Source of the DNA: Pseudomonas chlororaphis
GTDB lineage: Bacteria; Pseudomonadota; Gammaproteobacteria; Pseudomonadales; Pseudomonadaceae
Length of the DNA: 64,000 bases
NCBI RefSeq assembly: GCF_000783395.1
Contig: NZ_JSFK01000001.1
Location: 1 to 64,000 of the forward strand
Direction: 5' to 3'
Shown: piece by piece, positions 1 to 10,053 of the stretch
Numbering within the stretch: the stretch's first letter is position 1
Layout: each line of letters opens with the position of its first letter
Program-made: the position numbers and the translations under genes
The notes under the pieces: generated by a model
Databases searched by the model: none
What the model was told of the DNA's origin: nothing
What the model saw: the letters and a program-made list of their open reading frames with translations, nothing else

Positions 1-49
1 TTGTTTTGCCCGCAGGAAAGTTCGTACAGCATTCATGGACGCCGTCCGG

Positions 50-78
50 CTGTCACAACCTGCCGACAATGCTAAGGT
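50..78 (+). promoter_or_regulatory. possible sigma-70 promoter of recC
   Basis: CTGTCA at 50-55 and TAAGGT at 73-78 lie 17 bases apart, 36 bases before the recC start. Both boxes are imperfect, so this is a suggestion only. Nothing else is recognisable in bases 1-114. Confidence 0.3.
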
Positions 79-114
79 TCTGCCCTGGCTTTCGCACTTT
101 CCAAGGAATCCTTT

Positions 115-3100
115 ATGCCGGACGCTCAGTCCCTCAACGCTGCATTCATGGTCGTCCAGAGCAACAGCCTGGACGAACTGCGCAGCCTTGTGATCAGCAT
201 CATGCGGCGCTATCCGCTGGCTCCCCTGGAAAACGAAATTGCACTTGTACAGAGCAACGGCATTGCCCAATGGCTCAAATTGGCTTTGGCCGAAGACCCT
301 GAGGAAGACGACCTTGGCGGTTGTGGTATTGCCGCAGCGATTGATGTGCAACTGCCGGGCAGTTTCATGTGGCAGCTGTACCGCATGGTATTGGGCCGAG
401 ATGAAATTCCTCCGAAATCCCTGCTCGATAAAGCCCCGTTGACCTGGCGCCTCATGCGCCTGCTTCCCCAGGTCATTGATCGTGCGCATTTTGAGCCGCT
501 ACAACGCTTCCTCACCCATGACACCGACCTGCGCAAGCGATATCAATTGTCCGAGCGCTTGGCGGATCTGTTCGACCAATATCAGGTGTACCGGGCTGAC
601 TGGCTTGAAGACTGGGCAGAAGGTCGGCATCAATTGCGCAATGTCAGAGGTGAGGTAAAACCTCTGCCCCCGACCAGTTGCTGGCAAGCAGAGTTGTGGC
701 GTGCGCTGTTGGATGACGTCGGCGAACAGGGGATGGCGCAGAGTCGTGCCGGCGTTCACCAGCGGTTTATCGAGCGCATCAACAACCTCACCGAAGCGCC
801 TGCGGGATTGCCATCGCGAGTGATCGTTTTCGGGATTTCTTCGCTGCCAGCCCAAGTGCTTGAGGCGCTGGCCGGGCTTGCGCGTTTCAGTCAGGTCTTG
901 CTGTGTGTACACAACCCGTGCCGTCATCACTGGGCCGATATTGTCGCCGACAAGGATCTGTTGCGGCACCAGTACAAACGACAATCGCGCAAGACCGGAA
1001 TGCCCGCAGTGCTGGACCCTGATGCACTGCATCAACACGCCCATCCACTGTTGGCTGCATGGGGTAAACAAGGTCGGGACTACATAAACCTGCTCGACAG
1101 CTATGACGATCCCAACAGCTATCGGGCGGCTTTTCGCGACGGTCGTATAGACCTGTTCAGCGACACCCCGCCACACAACCTGCTCAATCAGCTCCAGGAC
1201 GACATCCTCGAACTGCGCCCACTCAACGAGACTCGCGAACACTGGCCCGCTGTCGATTTGGCAAGTGATGACTCGATCCGTTTTCACATTGCCCATAGCG
1301 CTCAGCGTGAAGTGGAAATACTGCATGACCAGCTCTTGGCGCGCTTCAGCGCCAACCCGGATCTGCGTCCTCGCGATGTGATCGTGATGGTGCCTGACGT
1401 CGATAGCTATGCACCGCATATTCGTGCGGTGTTTGGTCAGCTCGATCGCCATGATCCGCGGTTCATCCCTTTCACCCTGGCGGATCAGGGGCAGCGTGGT
1501 CGTGATCCACTGCTGATCGCGGTCGAGCACTTGCTCAAGCTTCCCGACAGTCGTTTCCCGGTCAGTGAAATCCTCGACCTGCTCGACGTTCCCGCACTTC
1601 GCGCACGTTTTGGCGTGGAGGAACGCGACCTGCCAACACTGCACCGCTGGATAGAAGGCGCAGGCGTGCGTTGGGGCATGAATGCCGAGCAACGCGCGGG
1701 CCTGGGTCTGCCCGACGAGCTCGAGCAAAACAGCTGGCATTTCGGTCTGCGCCGCATGCTTCTGGGCTACGCCGTAGGCAGCGCCAACGCGTGTGAAGGG
1801 ATCGAACCCTATGATGAAATTGGTGGGCTCGACGCCGCCCTGATCGGGCCGTTGGTGGCTCTGCTCGATGCTTTGGAACTTGCCCACCAGCAGCTTACCC
1901 AACCCGCTCAACCCAACGAGTGGGGCTATCGATTGCAGGCACTGATGCAACTGTTCTTCAAAGCCAGTAACGAGCATGACGATTACTTATTGGCGCAGCT
2001 TGAAGAGCTTCGCGAAACCTGGCTGGAAACGTGTGAGGCGGTAGGTCTTTCGGATGAGCTTCCCCTGACGGTTGTTCGCGAAGCCTGGCTCGCCGGGCTG
2101 GATCAGGGGCGTTTGTCTCAGCGTTTCCTGGCCGGTGCCGTGAATTTTTGTACGCTGATGCCTATGCGCGCCATTCCATTCAAACTGGTCTGTCTGCTGG
2201 GGATGAACGACGGCGACTATCCCCGCGCGCAGCCTCCTTTGGACTTTGATCTCATGGGTAGCGATTACCGTCCGGGAGATCGTTCGCGGCGTGAAGACGA
2301 CCGTTATCTATTGCTCGAGGCGCTTCTGTCGGCACGTTATCAGCTCTACATCAGTTGGGTCGGCCGTAGCATTCGCGACAACAGTGAGCGACCGGCTTCA
2401 GTGTTGATTGGCCAGTTGCGCGATCACCTCGCCAGCGGTTGGCGACTGCTCGATGAAAGCGGCGATCTGTTGAGCGCCATGACGCAGGAGCATCCACTGC
2501 AACCGTTTAGTGCGCGCTATTTTCATGAAGGCGATCAACTCTTCAGCTATGCCAGCGAATGGCAGGTTCTGCATCAACAGCAGTCGCCTCAAAACGAAGG
2601 GCAGTTGCTGACCCCTTATGTGCAAGAAGAACCATTGAGCCTGGCGTTGTTGCAGGACTTTTTGCGCAACCCGGTTCGGCATTTTTTCACCCAGCGCCTC
2701 AAGGTGTATTTCGAGGCCGCCGAAGCGCCGCTGGCCGATGAAGAACCCTTCGTGCTGGACGCATTGCAGCGTTACACACTGAGCGACAGCCTGCTCGAAG
2801 CCGCTCTCAGGCAACCGGACAATATCGATCAGGCTCTGACAGCCCAGGCCCGGCGTCTGCAAAATAGCGGCCTGTTGCCAATGGCTGGATTCGGCGAATG
2901 CCTGCAGCGGGAGTTGATCGAGCCTCTGCCGGATTTGCTGCAGCGTTATCAACAACTGCTCACGCTCTGGCCAAAGCCATTGAGCAGTGCGATCCCCGTC
3001 AATCTTGAATTGCACGGCGTGCGCCTTGAAGGCTGGCTCGCCGGTTTGCATCAACGCGCCGACGATGGCCTGTTGTCCGTCACGACCATTCCCAACAGCA

Positions 3101-3564
3101 TTGGCTCGATCAAGAGTCGCAAATGGCATCGCCTGACCAAGCCTTGGGTCAATCATCTGGTGGCCTGCGCCAGCGGATTGTCCCTGAGCACCGCACTGGT
3201 GGCCAGCGACGATACGTTGCTGCTTGAGCCGATGGAGCCAGATCGGGCGATACGTTTTCTCGGCGATTTGCTCCTCGCCTGGCACGCCGGGATGCGACAG
3301 CCACTGCCGATCGCGGTAAAAACCGCTTTCGCGTGGCTCTCTCAGACCGACCCGCTGAAGGCCGAAGCGGCCGCCCGCAAAGCCTATGATGGGGACGGGC
3401 AGACCAGCGAAGGCGAGCGCCGCGAGAGTCCTGCACTGTCCCGCCAATACGCCAACTTCGATGCATTGCTTGAGGACGAAACGTTCTCCGGTTGGTGTGA
3501 CGCCTTGTATCGCCCATTGTTCGAGGCACCATGGCGATCACTGTCCAGCGAAGGGGCACGCTGA
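115..3564 (+). CDS. recC: RecBCD enzyme subunit RecC (exodeoxyribonuclease V gamma)
   Basis: RecC is the Chi-recognising scaffold subunit of the RecBCD helicase-nuclease, which processes double-strand DNA ends for RecA loading. The 1149-residue product has the family's usual length and opening: an early VVQSN stretch followed by ALVQSNGIAQWLK, as in enterobacterial RecC. The start at 115 has AAGGA seven bases upstream; an in-frame ATG at 148 is the alternative. Its stop overlaps the recB start as ATGA (3562-3566), pointing to translational coupling within a recC-recB-recD operon. Confidence 0.96.
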   Translation: MPDAQSLNAAFMVVQSNSLDELRSLVISIMRRYPLAPLENEIALVQSNGIAQWLKLALAEDPEEDDLGGCGIAAAIDVQLPGSFMWQLYRMVLGRDEIPPKSLLDKAPLTWRLMRLLPQVIDRAHFEPLQRFLTHDTDLRKRYQLSERLADLFDQYQVYRADWLEDWAEGRHQLRNVRGEVKPLPPTSCWQAELWRALLDDVGEQGMAQSRAGVHQRFIERINNLTEAPAGLPSRVIVFGISSLPAQVLEALAGLARFSQVLLCVHNPCRHHWADIVADKDLLRHQYKRQSRKTGMPAVLDPDALHQHAHPLLAAWGKQGRDYINLLDSYDDPNSYRAAFRDGRIDLFSDTPPHNLLNQLQDDILELRPLNETREHWPAVDLASDDSIRFHIAHSAQREVEILHDQLLARFSANPDLRPRDVIVMVPDVDSYAPHIRAVFGQLDRHDPRFIPFTLADQGQRGRDPLLIAVEHLLKLPDSRFPVSEILDLLDVPALRARFGVEERDLPTLHRWIEGAGVRWGMNAEQRAGLGLPDELEQNSWHFGLRRMLLGYAVGSANACEGIEPYDEIGGLDAALIGPLVALLDALELAHQQLTQPAQPNEWGYRLQALMQLFFKASNEHDDYLLAQLEELRETWLETCEAVGLSDELPLTVVREAWLAGLDQGRLSQRFLAGAVNFCTLMPMRAIPFKLVCLLGMNDGDYPRAQPPLDFDLMGSDYRPGDRSRREDDRYLLLEALLSARYQLYISWVGRSIRDNSERPASVLIGQLRDHLASGWRLLDESGDLLSAMTQEHPLQPFSARYFHEGDQLFSYASEWQVLHQQQSPQNEGQLLTPYVQEEPLSLALLQDFLRNPVRHFFTQRLKVYFEAAEAPLADEEPFVLDALQRYTLSDSLLEAALRQPDNIDQALTAQARRLQNSGLLPMAGFGECLQRELIEPLPDLLQRYQQLLTLWPKPLSSAIPVNLELHGVRLEGWLAGLHQRADDGLLSVTTIPNSIGSIKSRKWHRLTKPWVNHLVACASGLSLSTALVASDDTLLLEPMEPDRAIRFLGDLLLAWHAGMRQPLPIAVKTAFAWLSQTDPLKAEAAARKAYDGDGQTSEGERRESPALSRQYANFDALLEDETFSGWCDALYRPLFEAPWRSLSSEGAR

Positions 3565-6500
3565 TGAGCACGAAGACACCGCTTGCTCTGGCATTCCCCT
3601 TGCGTGGCAGCCAGTTGATCGAAGCCAGTGCCGGTACGGGTAAGACCTTCACCATCTCTGCTTTGTATTTGCGGCTCATCCTGGGGCATGGTGACGAGTC
3701 GAGCAGGTTCGGTCGTGAGCTGCTACCGCCACAGATTCTCGTCGTAACCTTCACCGATGCCGCGACCAAGGAGCTGCGTGAGCGCATACGCACGCGTCTG
3801 GCTGAGGCCGCTCGATTCTTCCGTGACGAAACGCCTGCACCCGATGCATTGATCGGCGAATTGCGTGACCAATTCGAGCCTCAACAATGGCCGGGCTGTG
3901 CCAGCCGCCTGGATGTCGCCGCGCAATGGATGGATGAGGCTGCCGTTTCGACCATCCACAGCTGGTGTCAGCGCATGCTGCGTGAGCACGCGTTCGATAG
4001 CGGCAGCTTGTTCACCCAATCCCTGGAAACCGATCACAGCGACTTGCTCGGTGAAGTGTTGCGCGATTACTGGCGGCTGTTCTGTTACCCGATGCAGGAC
4101 GATGCGTTGAATTGGGTGCGCAGCAACTGGGGCGGGCCGGCGGCCTTGTTGCCGCGCGTGCGTGGCCTGTTCGCCAGTGAGCGCGACAGCGACGAGGGCA
4201 AGGCGCCTGCGCAGCTGATTGATGAATGTCTGCAAGAACGCCGTGCAGCGCTGATCGAACTGAAAATGCCATGGCGTCAGTGGGCAGACGAATTGCTCGC
4301 CATCTGCCATCAAGGTGTTGCGAGCAAATCTGTCGACGGGCGCAAGATGCAGGCGCGTTACTTCGAACCCTGGTTTGAAAAGCTCAAGGCATGGGCCGAA
4401 GACGAGTCCCAGGAGCAACTGGATATCGGCACCGGTTTCACCCGACTGACCCCCGACGGCATGACCGAGGCGTGGAAGGGGCAGCCCCCGAGCCATCCGG
4501 GACTGGACGCCATGCCGGCCCTCAAGTCGAGTCTCGATGCATTGCCGACCCCCGATGCTGCAGTGCTGCAACATGCCGCCAAATGGGTAGGCACACGCTT
4601 TGAAGAAGAGAAGCGGCGTCGCGCCGAGATGGGCTTCGACGATATGCTGTTGCGCCTGGATGCCGCTCTGCAATCCGACGGGGGCGAACGTCTTGCGACG
4701 TTGATTCGAGAGCAGTTCCCGGTCGCGCTGATCGATGAGTTTCAGGACACTGACCCAGTGCAGTACCGAATCTTTGAAAGTATCTATCGCATTGAGGAAA
4801 ACAGTCCTGACACCGGGCTGTTTCTGATCGGTGATCCGAAGCAGGCGATCTACGCTTTTCGCGGTGCAGACATCTACACCTACCTGCGCGCACGTCAGGC
4901 CACTACTGGCCGGCTGCATACGCTGGGCACCAACTTCCGCTCCAGCCATGGCATGGTCAACGCGGTCAATCATGTATTCGAGCGCGCCGAGTCCCGAGAG
5001 CAGGGACGCGGAGCATTTTTGTTCCGCGAGAAAAACGGCGACAACCCGGTGCCGTTCCTGCCCGTGGAATCTCAAGGCCGTAATGAGCGCCTGCAGGTCG
5101 CCGGACAAGATGTCGCGGCCTTGAATATCTGGCATTTACCCTCCGATCAGCCACTGTCGGGGGTGGTCTATCGCCAGCAATTGGCAGCGGCATGTGCCAG
5201 CGAAATCACTGCGCTGCTCAATGGCGGGCAAAGCGCTAGCACGGGGTTCGTTCAGGACGGTAAAGACTTCAGAGGCTTGAGGCCGTCCGATATTGCGATT
5301 CTCGTGCGCGACGGCAAAGAAGCCCAGGCAGTACGTGGTGAACTCGCCGCCCGCGGCGTGCGCAGCGTGTACCTGTCGGACAAGGATTCGGTATTCGCGG
5401 CGCAAGAAGCCCACGACCTGTTGTCCTGGCTCAAGGCCTGTGCCGAGCCGGATGTCGAACGTTCCCTGAAAGCCGCGCTGGCCTGTATCACTCTGAACCT
5501 GCCATTGGCCGAGCTGGAACGTCTGAACCAGGACGAACTGGTGTGGGAAACCCGGGTCATGCAGTTCCGTGGCTATCGCGAGCTATGGCGCAAACAAGGT
5601 GTACTGCCGATGTTGCGCCGCCTGCTGCATGACTTCCACTTGCCACAAACCCTGATGCAACGCAGTGATGGCGAGCGCGTACTGACCAACCTTTTGCATC
5701 TGTCGGAATTGATGCAGCAAGCGGCTGCGGAACTGGACGGTGAGCAAGCGCTGATTCGTCATCTCGCCGAGTTGCTGGCAGTGTCTGGCCAGGCTGGCGA
5801 AGAGCAGATTCTGCGTCTGGAAAGTGACGAACAACTGGTCAAAGTCGTGACCATTCACAAGTCAAAAGGCCTTGAGTACCCACTGGTGTTCCTGCCGTTC
5901 ATTTGCTCGGCGAAACCCGTGGATGGTAGCCGTTTGCCGCTGCATTACCACGATACCGCGGGTAAAGCTCAGATAAGTCTCAAGCCGACTGCCGAGCTGA
6001 TAGCGCAAGCGGACGATGAGCGTCTAGCCGAAGACCTGCGCTTGCTCTACGTTGCCCTCACCCGCGCGCAGCACGCCTGCTGGTTGGGCGTGACGGATCT
6101 CAAACGGGGCAATAACAACAGCTCGGTGCTGCACCTTTCGGCGCTGGGCTATCTGCTCGGCGGTGGCGTTTCTCTGGGCGAGTCCAGCGAACTGAAACGC
6201 TGGCTGCAAGAGCTGCAACAAGACTGCCCGGCCATCCACACCGATGAAATGCCACAACCTACCGACGAGCATTACCAGCCGCCACGCAATGACGCCGTGC
6301 TGAGTGCCACGCTGTTGCCCAAGCGCAAAGCCAGTGAAAACTGGTGGATTGCTTCCTACAGCGCATTGCGTATCAGCGACGTATTGAGTGTCGGCAGCGA
6401 TGAAGCGCCTGACAGCCCGCAAGCGCAAAAGCTGTTTGATGACGAACGCCTGGACCCCGACGCCCCGCGAGAAATCATTGCCGGCGGCGCCGATATCCAC

Positions 6501-7253
6501 CGCTTCCCGCGCGGCCCCAATCCGGGAACGTTTCTCCACGGTTTGCTGGAATGGGCCGGTGATGACGGCTTTGCCGTTCCCCGCGAGGCGCTGGAAGATG
6601 CAATTGCCCGGCGCTGCAACCTGCGTGGCTGGGAAGGCTGGATCACCACCCTGAGTGACTGGCTACAGCATCTGCTCACATCGCCATTGCCGATCGCTGG
6701 CGGGCAACCGCCGGTTGTTTTTGAGCAACTGAAGCAATACCGGGTCGAGATGGAGTTCTGGTTCGCCAGCCATAAAGTCGATGTCCTCAAACTCGACGAA
6801 CTGGTGCGGCAGCACACTCACAGGGGCGTGGCTCGTGTGGCGGCAGAACCGGTGCAACTCAACGGCATGTTCAAAGGTTTTATCGACCTGACCTTCGAAC
6901 ACAATGGCCGTTACTACGTGGCCGACTACAAATCCAACTGGCTCGGCGTGGATGATCTGGCTTACACCGAGCAGGCCATGGAACAGTCGATCCTCGACAA
7001 CCGTTATGACCTGCAATACGTGTTGTACCTATTGGCGTTGCATCGCCAGCTCAAGGCACGGCTGCCTGATTACGATTACGACCGGCATGTTGGCGGCGCG
7101 TTGTACCTGTTCCTGCGCGGTACTCGCGCGGACAGTCGCGGTGTGTATTTCGTTCGTCCGCCCCGTGAGCTGATCGAACGTCTCGACCGGATGTTCCAGG
7201 GCAAACCCGAACCCAAGACCGAACCCGCCTGGGAACAGGGAGTCCTGCTATGA
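3564..7253 (+). CDS. recB: RecBCD enzyme subunit RecB (helicase-nuclease)
   Basis: RecB is the 3'-5' superfamily 1 helicase and the only nuclease of RecBCD. The 1229-residue product has a Walker A motif (ASAGTGKT, residues 21-28), a UvrD-type DEFQDTD Walker B, and late helicase motifs (TIHKSKGLEYP; LLYVALTRA). At about residues 1100-1125 lies the nuclease signature GFIDLTF...VADYKSNW with the catalytic Asp-Asp-Lys set. The frame stays open upstream to an ATG at 3531, but the ATG at 3564 overlaps the recC stop and is preferred. Its 3' end overlaps recD by four bases (ATGA). Confidence 0.97.
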   Translation: MSTKTPLALAFPLRGSQLIEASAGTGKTFTISALYLRLILGHGDESSRFGRELLPPQILVVTFTDAATKELRERIRTRLAEAARFFRDETPAPDALIGELRDQFEPQQWPGCASRLDVAAQWMDEAAVSTIHSWCQRMLREHAFDSGSLFTQSLETDHSDLLGEVLRDYWRLFCYPMQDDALNWVRSNWGGPAALLPRVRGLFASERDSDEGKAPAQLIDECLQERRAALIELKMPWRQWADELLAICHQGVASKSVDGRKMQARYFEPWFEKLKAWAEDESQEQLDIGTGFTRLTPDGMTEAWKGQPPSHPGLDAMPALKSSLDALPTPDAAVLQHAAKWVGTRFEEEKRRRAEMGFDDMLLRLDAALQSDGGERLATLIREQFPVALIDEFQDTDPVQYRIFESIYRIEENSPDTGLFLIGDPKQAIYAFRGADIYTYLRARQATTGRLHTLGTNFRSSHGMVNAVNHVFERAESREQGRGAFLFREKNGDNPVPFLPVESQGRNERLQVAGQDVAALNIWHLPSDQPLSGVVYRQQLAAACASEITALLNGGQSASTGFVQDGKDFRGLRPSDIAILVRDGKEAQAVRGELAARGVRSVYLSDKDSVFAAQEAHDLLSWLKACAEPDVERSLKAALACITLNLPLAELERLNQDELVWETRVMQFRGYRELWRKQGVLPMLRRLLHDFHLPQTLMQRSDGERVLTNLLHLSELMQQAAAELDGEQALIRHLAELLAVSGQAGEEQILRLESDEQLVKVVTIHKSKGLEYPLVFLPFICSAKPVDGSRLPLHYHDTAGKAQISLKPTAELIAQADDERLAEDLRLLYVALTRAQHACWLGVTDLKRGNNNSSVLHLSALGYLLGGGVSLGESSELKRWLQELQQDCPAIHTDEMPQPTDEHYQPPRNDAVLSATLLPKRKASENWWIASYSALRISDVLSVGSDEAPDSPQAQKLFDDERLDPDAPREIIAGGADIHRFPRGPNPGTFLHGLLEWAGDDGFAVPREALEDAIARRCNLRGWEGWITTLSDWLQHLLTSPLPIAGGQPPVVFEQLKQYRVEMEFWFASHKVDVLKLDELVRQHTHRGVARVAAEPVQLNGMFKGFIDLTFEHNGRYYVADYKSNWLGVDDLAYTEQAMEQSILDNRYDLQYVLYLLALHRQLKARLPDYDYDRHVGGALYLFLRGTRADSRGVYFVRPPRELIERLDRMFQGKPEPKTEPAWEQGVLL

Positions 7254-9358
7254 GCCGCACCTTTGCCGATCTGCTACCGACACCGCTGGCAGCCGACAGT
7301 CTGTCGCGGCTGTCGCCGCTGACCAGCGCGGATGATCTGTTGATATTGCTGACTCGTTGGGTCGAGCGCGGCTGGCTGCGTGCGCTGGACAAGGCGTTTG
7401 TCGCGTTCCTGCACGAACTTGAGCGCGACACGGATCCATTGGTGCTGCTCGCGGCCGCCCTGACCAGCCATCAACTTGGCCACGGTCATGTCTGTCTCGA
7501 TCTTTATGAAACCCTGAAAGCTCCCGACTTTGCTCTGTCGCTGCCGCCCGAAGGGGATGTGCAAGGTGGTGTGTTGCTGCTGCCTTCGCAATTGCTCGAG
7601 GCGCTGGATGGTGCGCATTGGTGCAAGGTTCTCGCGAGCAGTTCTCTGGTCGCACTGGCGGCGGATAGCAGTGATTCGGCACAGCAGCGCCCGCTGGTGT
7701 TGTCGGGCAAGCGCCTGTACTTGCGACGCTACTGGGCCTACGAACGGCGGATTGATACGGCGTTGCGTCAGCGTCTGCAGCAGGTTGAGCCGACACCGGA
7801 CGATCTGCCGCAGCGACTGAGTGAGCTGTTCGGATCAGCGAAAACGGGTGAGGTGATCGACTGGCAGAAACTCGCCTGCGCCCTCGCCACTCGCGGCGCC
7901 TTCAGCATTGTCACCGGCGGTCCGGGCACTGGCAAAACCACCACCGTGGTGCGTTTGCTGGCCCTGCTTCAAGCACCGGCAGTAGCCACCGGTCACCCGC
8001 TGCGGATTCGTCTGGCGGCACCGACGGGCAAGGCTGCGGCGCGGTTGACCGAGTCCATCAGCCAGCAAGTGCAGTCGCTGGAGGTGAGCGAAGCGGTGCG
8101 GGCGAAGATCCCTTGCGACGTCACCACCGTGCATCGCCTGCTGGGCAGTCGTCCCGGCACCCGCCACTTCCGTCACCATGCCGGCAACCGCCTGCCACTG
8201 GACGTGCTGGTGGTCGACGAGGCCTCGATGATCGACCTGGAAATGATGGCCAACCTGCTGGATGCCTTGCCCGCCCATGCTCGACTGATATTGCTTGGCG
8301 ACAAGGATCAATTGGCTTCCGTGGAGGCCGGCGCGGTGCTGGGGGATTTGTGCCGAGATGCCGAAGGTGGCTGGTACAGCCCGCCGACCCGGCAGTGGCT
8401 GGAGTCAGTCAGCGGTGAGTCGTTGCAGGACAGCGGCTTGCATGAGGACACCGATGGTTCTCACCCGCTGGCTCAGCAAGTGGTGATGCTGCGCCACTCA
8501 CGGCGCTTCGGCGAGGGGAGTGGAATCGGTCAGCTCGCGCGTCGGGTCAACCAACAGTTGCCGGATGAAGCGCGGCAGTTGCTCACGACCGGGCACTACG
8601 ACGACGTGTATTCGTTGCCGCTCAAGGGCGAACACGATCACAAGCTTGAGCGTCTGTTGCTGGAGGGACATGGCGACGGCCCACAGGGCTACCGTCATTA
8701 TCTGAGTGTGCTGCGCAATCAGCGCCCACCGTCGGGCAGGCCTCTCGAACATCCGGACTGGATCATTTGGGCTCGCGAAGTCCTGCAGGCGTTCGACACC
8801 TTCCAACTGTTGTGTGCCGTGCGCAAAGGGCCGTGGGGTGTAGAGGGGCTGAATCAACGCATCACCGCCGCGCTGCTCAAAGCACGACTGATCGAAAACG
8901 ATCAGCAATGGTACGAAGGCCGGCCAGTCCTGATGACGCGCAATGACTACGGTCTTGGCCTGATGAACGGTGATATCGGTATCGCCCTCAAACTGCCCGA
9001 GCGTGAAGGGCCAGACGCGGGCAAACCGGTGCTGCGCGTGGCCTTCCCGCGCAACGACGGTCAGGGCGGCGTGCGCTTTGTATTGCCGAGCCGCCTCAAC
9101 GACGTCGAAACCGTCTACGCGATGACGGTGCACAAATCCCAAGGCTCGGAGTTTGCCCATACGGCGCTGATTCTGCCCGATGCCTTGAACCCGGTGCTGA
9201 CCAAAGAACTGATCTACACCGGCATCACCCGCGCCAAGCATTGGTTCACCCTGATCGAATCCCGCTCGGGGGTGTTCGAGGAGGCGGTGCAGCGCAAGGT
9301 CAAACGCCTGAGCGGGCTGATGCTGGAACTGGAGGAGGGGGCATTGCCTCAGGGGTGA
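7250..9358 (+). CDS. recD: RecBCD enzyme subunit RecD (5'-3' helicase)
   Basis: RecD is the 5'-3' helicase motor of RecBCD and regulates its nuclease at Chi. The 702-residue product has Walker A TGGPGTGKTTT (about residues 221-231), Walker B VVDEASMID (about 321) and the C-terminal UvrD_C_2 motif TVHKSQGSEF (about 626). The start overlaps the recB stop by four bases. It is somewhat longer than E. coli RecD (608 residues), which is common in pseudomonads. It is the last gene of the operon; the next gene begins 119 bases later. Confidence 0.97.
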   Translation: MSRTFADLLPTPLAADSLSRLSPLTSADDLLILLTRWVERGWLRALDKAFVAFLHELERDTDPLVLLAAALTSHQLGHGHVCLDLYETLKAPDFALSLPPEGDVQGGVLLLPSQLLEALDGAHWCKVLASSSLVALAADSSDSAQQRPLVLSGKRLYLRRYWAYERRIDTALRQRLQQVEPTPDDLPQRLSELFGSAKTGEVIDWQKLACALATRGAFSIVTGGPGTGKTTTVVRLLALLQAPAVATGHPLRIRLAAPTGKAAARLTESISQQVQSLEVSEAVRAKIPCDVTTVHRLLGSRPGTRHFRHHAGNRLPLDVLVVDEASMIDLEMMANLLDALPAHARLILLGDKDQLASVEAGAVLGDLCRDAEGGWYSPPTRQWLESVSGESLQDSGLHEDTDGSHPLAQQVVMLRHSRRFGEGSGIGQLARRVNQQLPDEARQLLTTGHYDDVYSLPLKGEHDHKLERLLLEGHGDGPQGYRHYLSVLRNQRPPSGRPLEHPDWIIWAREVLQAFDTFQLLCAVRKGPWGVEGLNQRITAALLKARLIENDQQWYEGRPVLMTRNDYGLGLMNGDIGIALKLPEREGPDAGKPVLRVAFPRNDGQGGVRFVLPSRLNDVETVYAMTVHKSQGSEFAHTALILPDALNPVLTKELIYTGITRAKHWFTLIESRSGVFEEAVQRKVKRLSGLMLELEEGALPQG

Positions 9359-9383
9359 AAATCCCGACGATTGGCGGCGATTA

Positions 9384-9399
9384 CTGACCAACCGGTCAG
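9384..9399. promoter_or_regulatory. palindrome CTGACC-N4-GGTCAG between recD and yfiR
   Basis: A perfect 6+6 base inverted repeat with an AACC spacer lies 25 bases after the recD stop and about 80 bases before yfiR. It has no T-run after it, so an operator is as likely as a weak terminator. No binding protein can be named from sequence. Confidence 0.3.
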
Positions 9400-9477
9400 A
9401 GGTCGCTGTCTCGCTGGCGTTTCACTGCTGTGCTATCGTTGCGGCATCATTTCGCTACGATCCAAGAGAATCCCTGC

Positions 9478-10053
9478 ATGAAGGTGTCTGTCTGGGCGAC
9501 AGAGCGCGTAGTTGTCTGCAAGCACGCGTTGCTTGTTGCTCTGCTCTGGATATTGACGGGCGCGGCTGTCGCGCAGCCGCAAGCGCCGACGGGCATGGCC
9601 GAACAACGAGCCAAATCTGTCACTCAGGTTGTTCTTGGCATTCTCAGCTATGCGCGCTGGCCGGTGGAGCCGGCGCAATTGCGTCTATGCATCGTCGGCC
9701 CCACCGAATACACCGATGACCTGGTCAAAGGCACCACGCAAGCCACGGGGCGACCGGTCACCGTACGCCGCCTGCTGGCCGACAACCCGGCCATCGTCAG
9801 CGAATGCGATGCGGTGTACATCGGCAAACTCACCGCCGATGAACGCACTCGCTTGTTCGCTTCGCTGATCGGTCATCCGGTACTGAGCATCAGCGAAGGT
9901 GGCGATCAATGCACGGTCGGCAGCCTGTTCTGTCTGCGCGTTGGCGATGAGCAAGTGTCCTTCGAGGTCAATCTCGACTCCGTTGCCCGCAGCGGCGTGC
10001 GCATTCACCCCAGCGTGCTGCAATTGTCGCGTCGCAAACCGGCGGCACCATGA
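9478..10053 (+). CDS. yfiR: periplasmic repressor YfiR of the YfiBNR signalling system
   Basis: YfiR is a periplasmic protein that holds the diguanylate cyclase YfiN inactive; loss of YfiR gives small-colony, biofilm-forming variants in P. aeruginosa. The 191-residue product has a signal peptide ending near residue 32 (GAAVAQ). Counted from the ATG at 9478, its mature cysteines fall at 71, 110, 145 and 152. From memory these are the positions of the two disulphides of P. aeruginosa YfiR, and this supports the start. AAGAGA lies eight bases upstream. An in-frame ATG at 9430 is rejected. The stop overlaps yfiN (ATGA). Confidence 0.93.
   Translation: MKVSVWATERVVVCKHALLVALLWILTGAAVAQPQAPTGMAEQRAKSVTQVVLGILSYARWPVEPAQLRLCIVGPTEYTDDLVKGTTQATGRPVTVRRLLADNPAIVSECDAVYIGKLTADERTRLFASLIGHPVLSISEGGDQCTVGSLFCLRVGDEQVSFEVNLDSVARSGVRIHPSVLQLSRRKPAAP

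Noticed and set aside
499-1977. Open frame of 492 codons opposite recC
   Set aside because: Antisense to a clear RecC coding sequence; no ribosome site or family match.
9430-9477. Earlier ATG for yfiR
   Set aside because: The ATG at 9478 puts the four cysteines at their known positions and has a better ribosome site.
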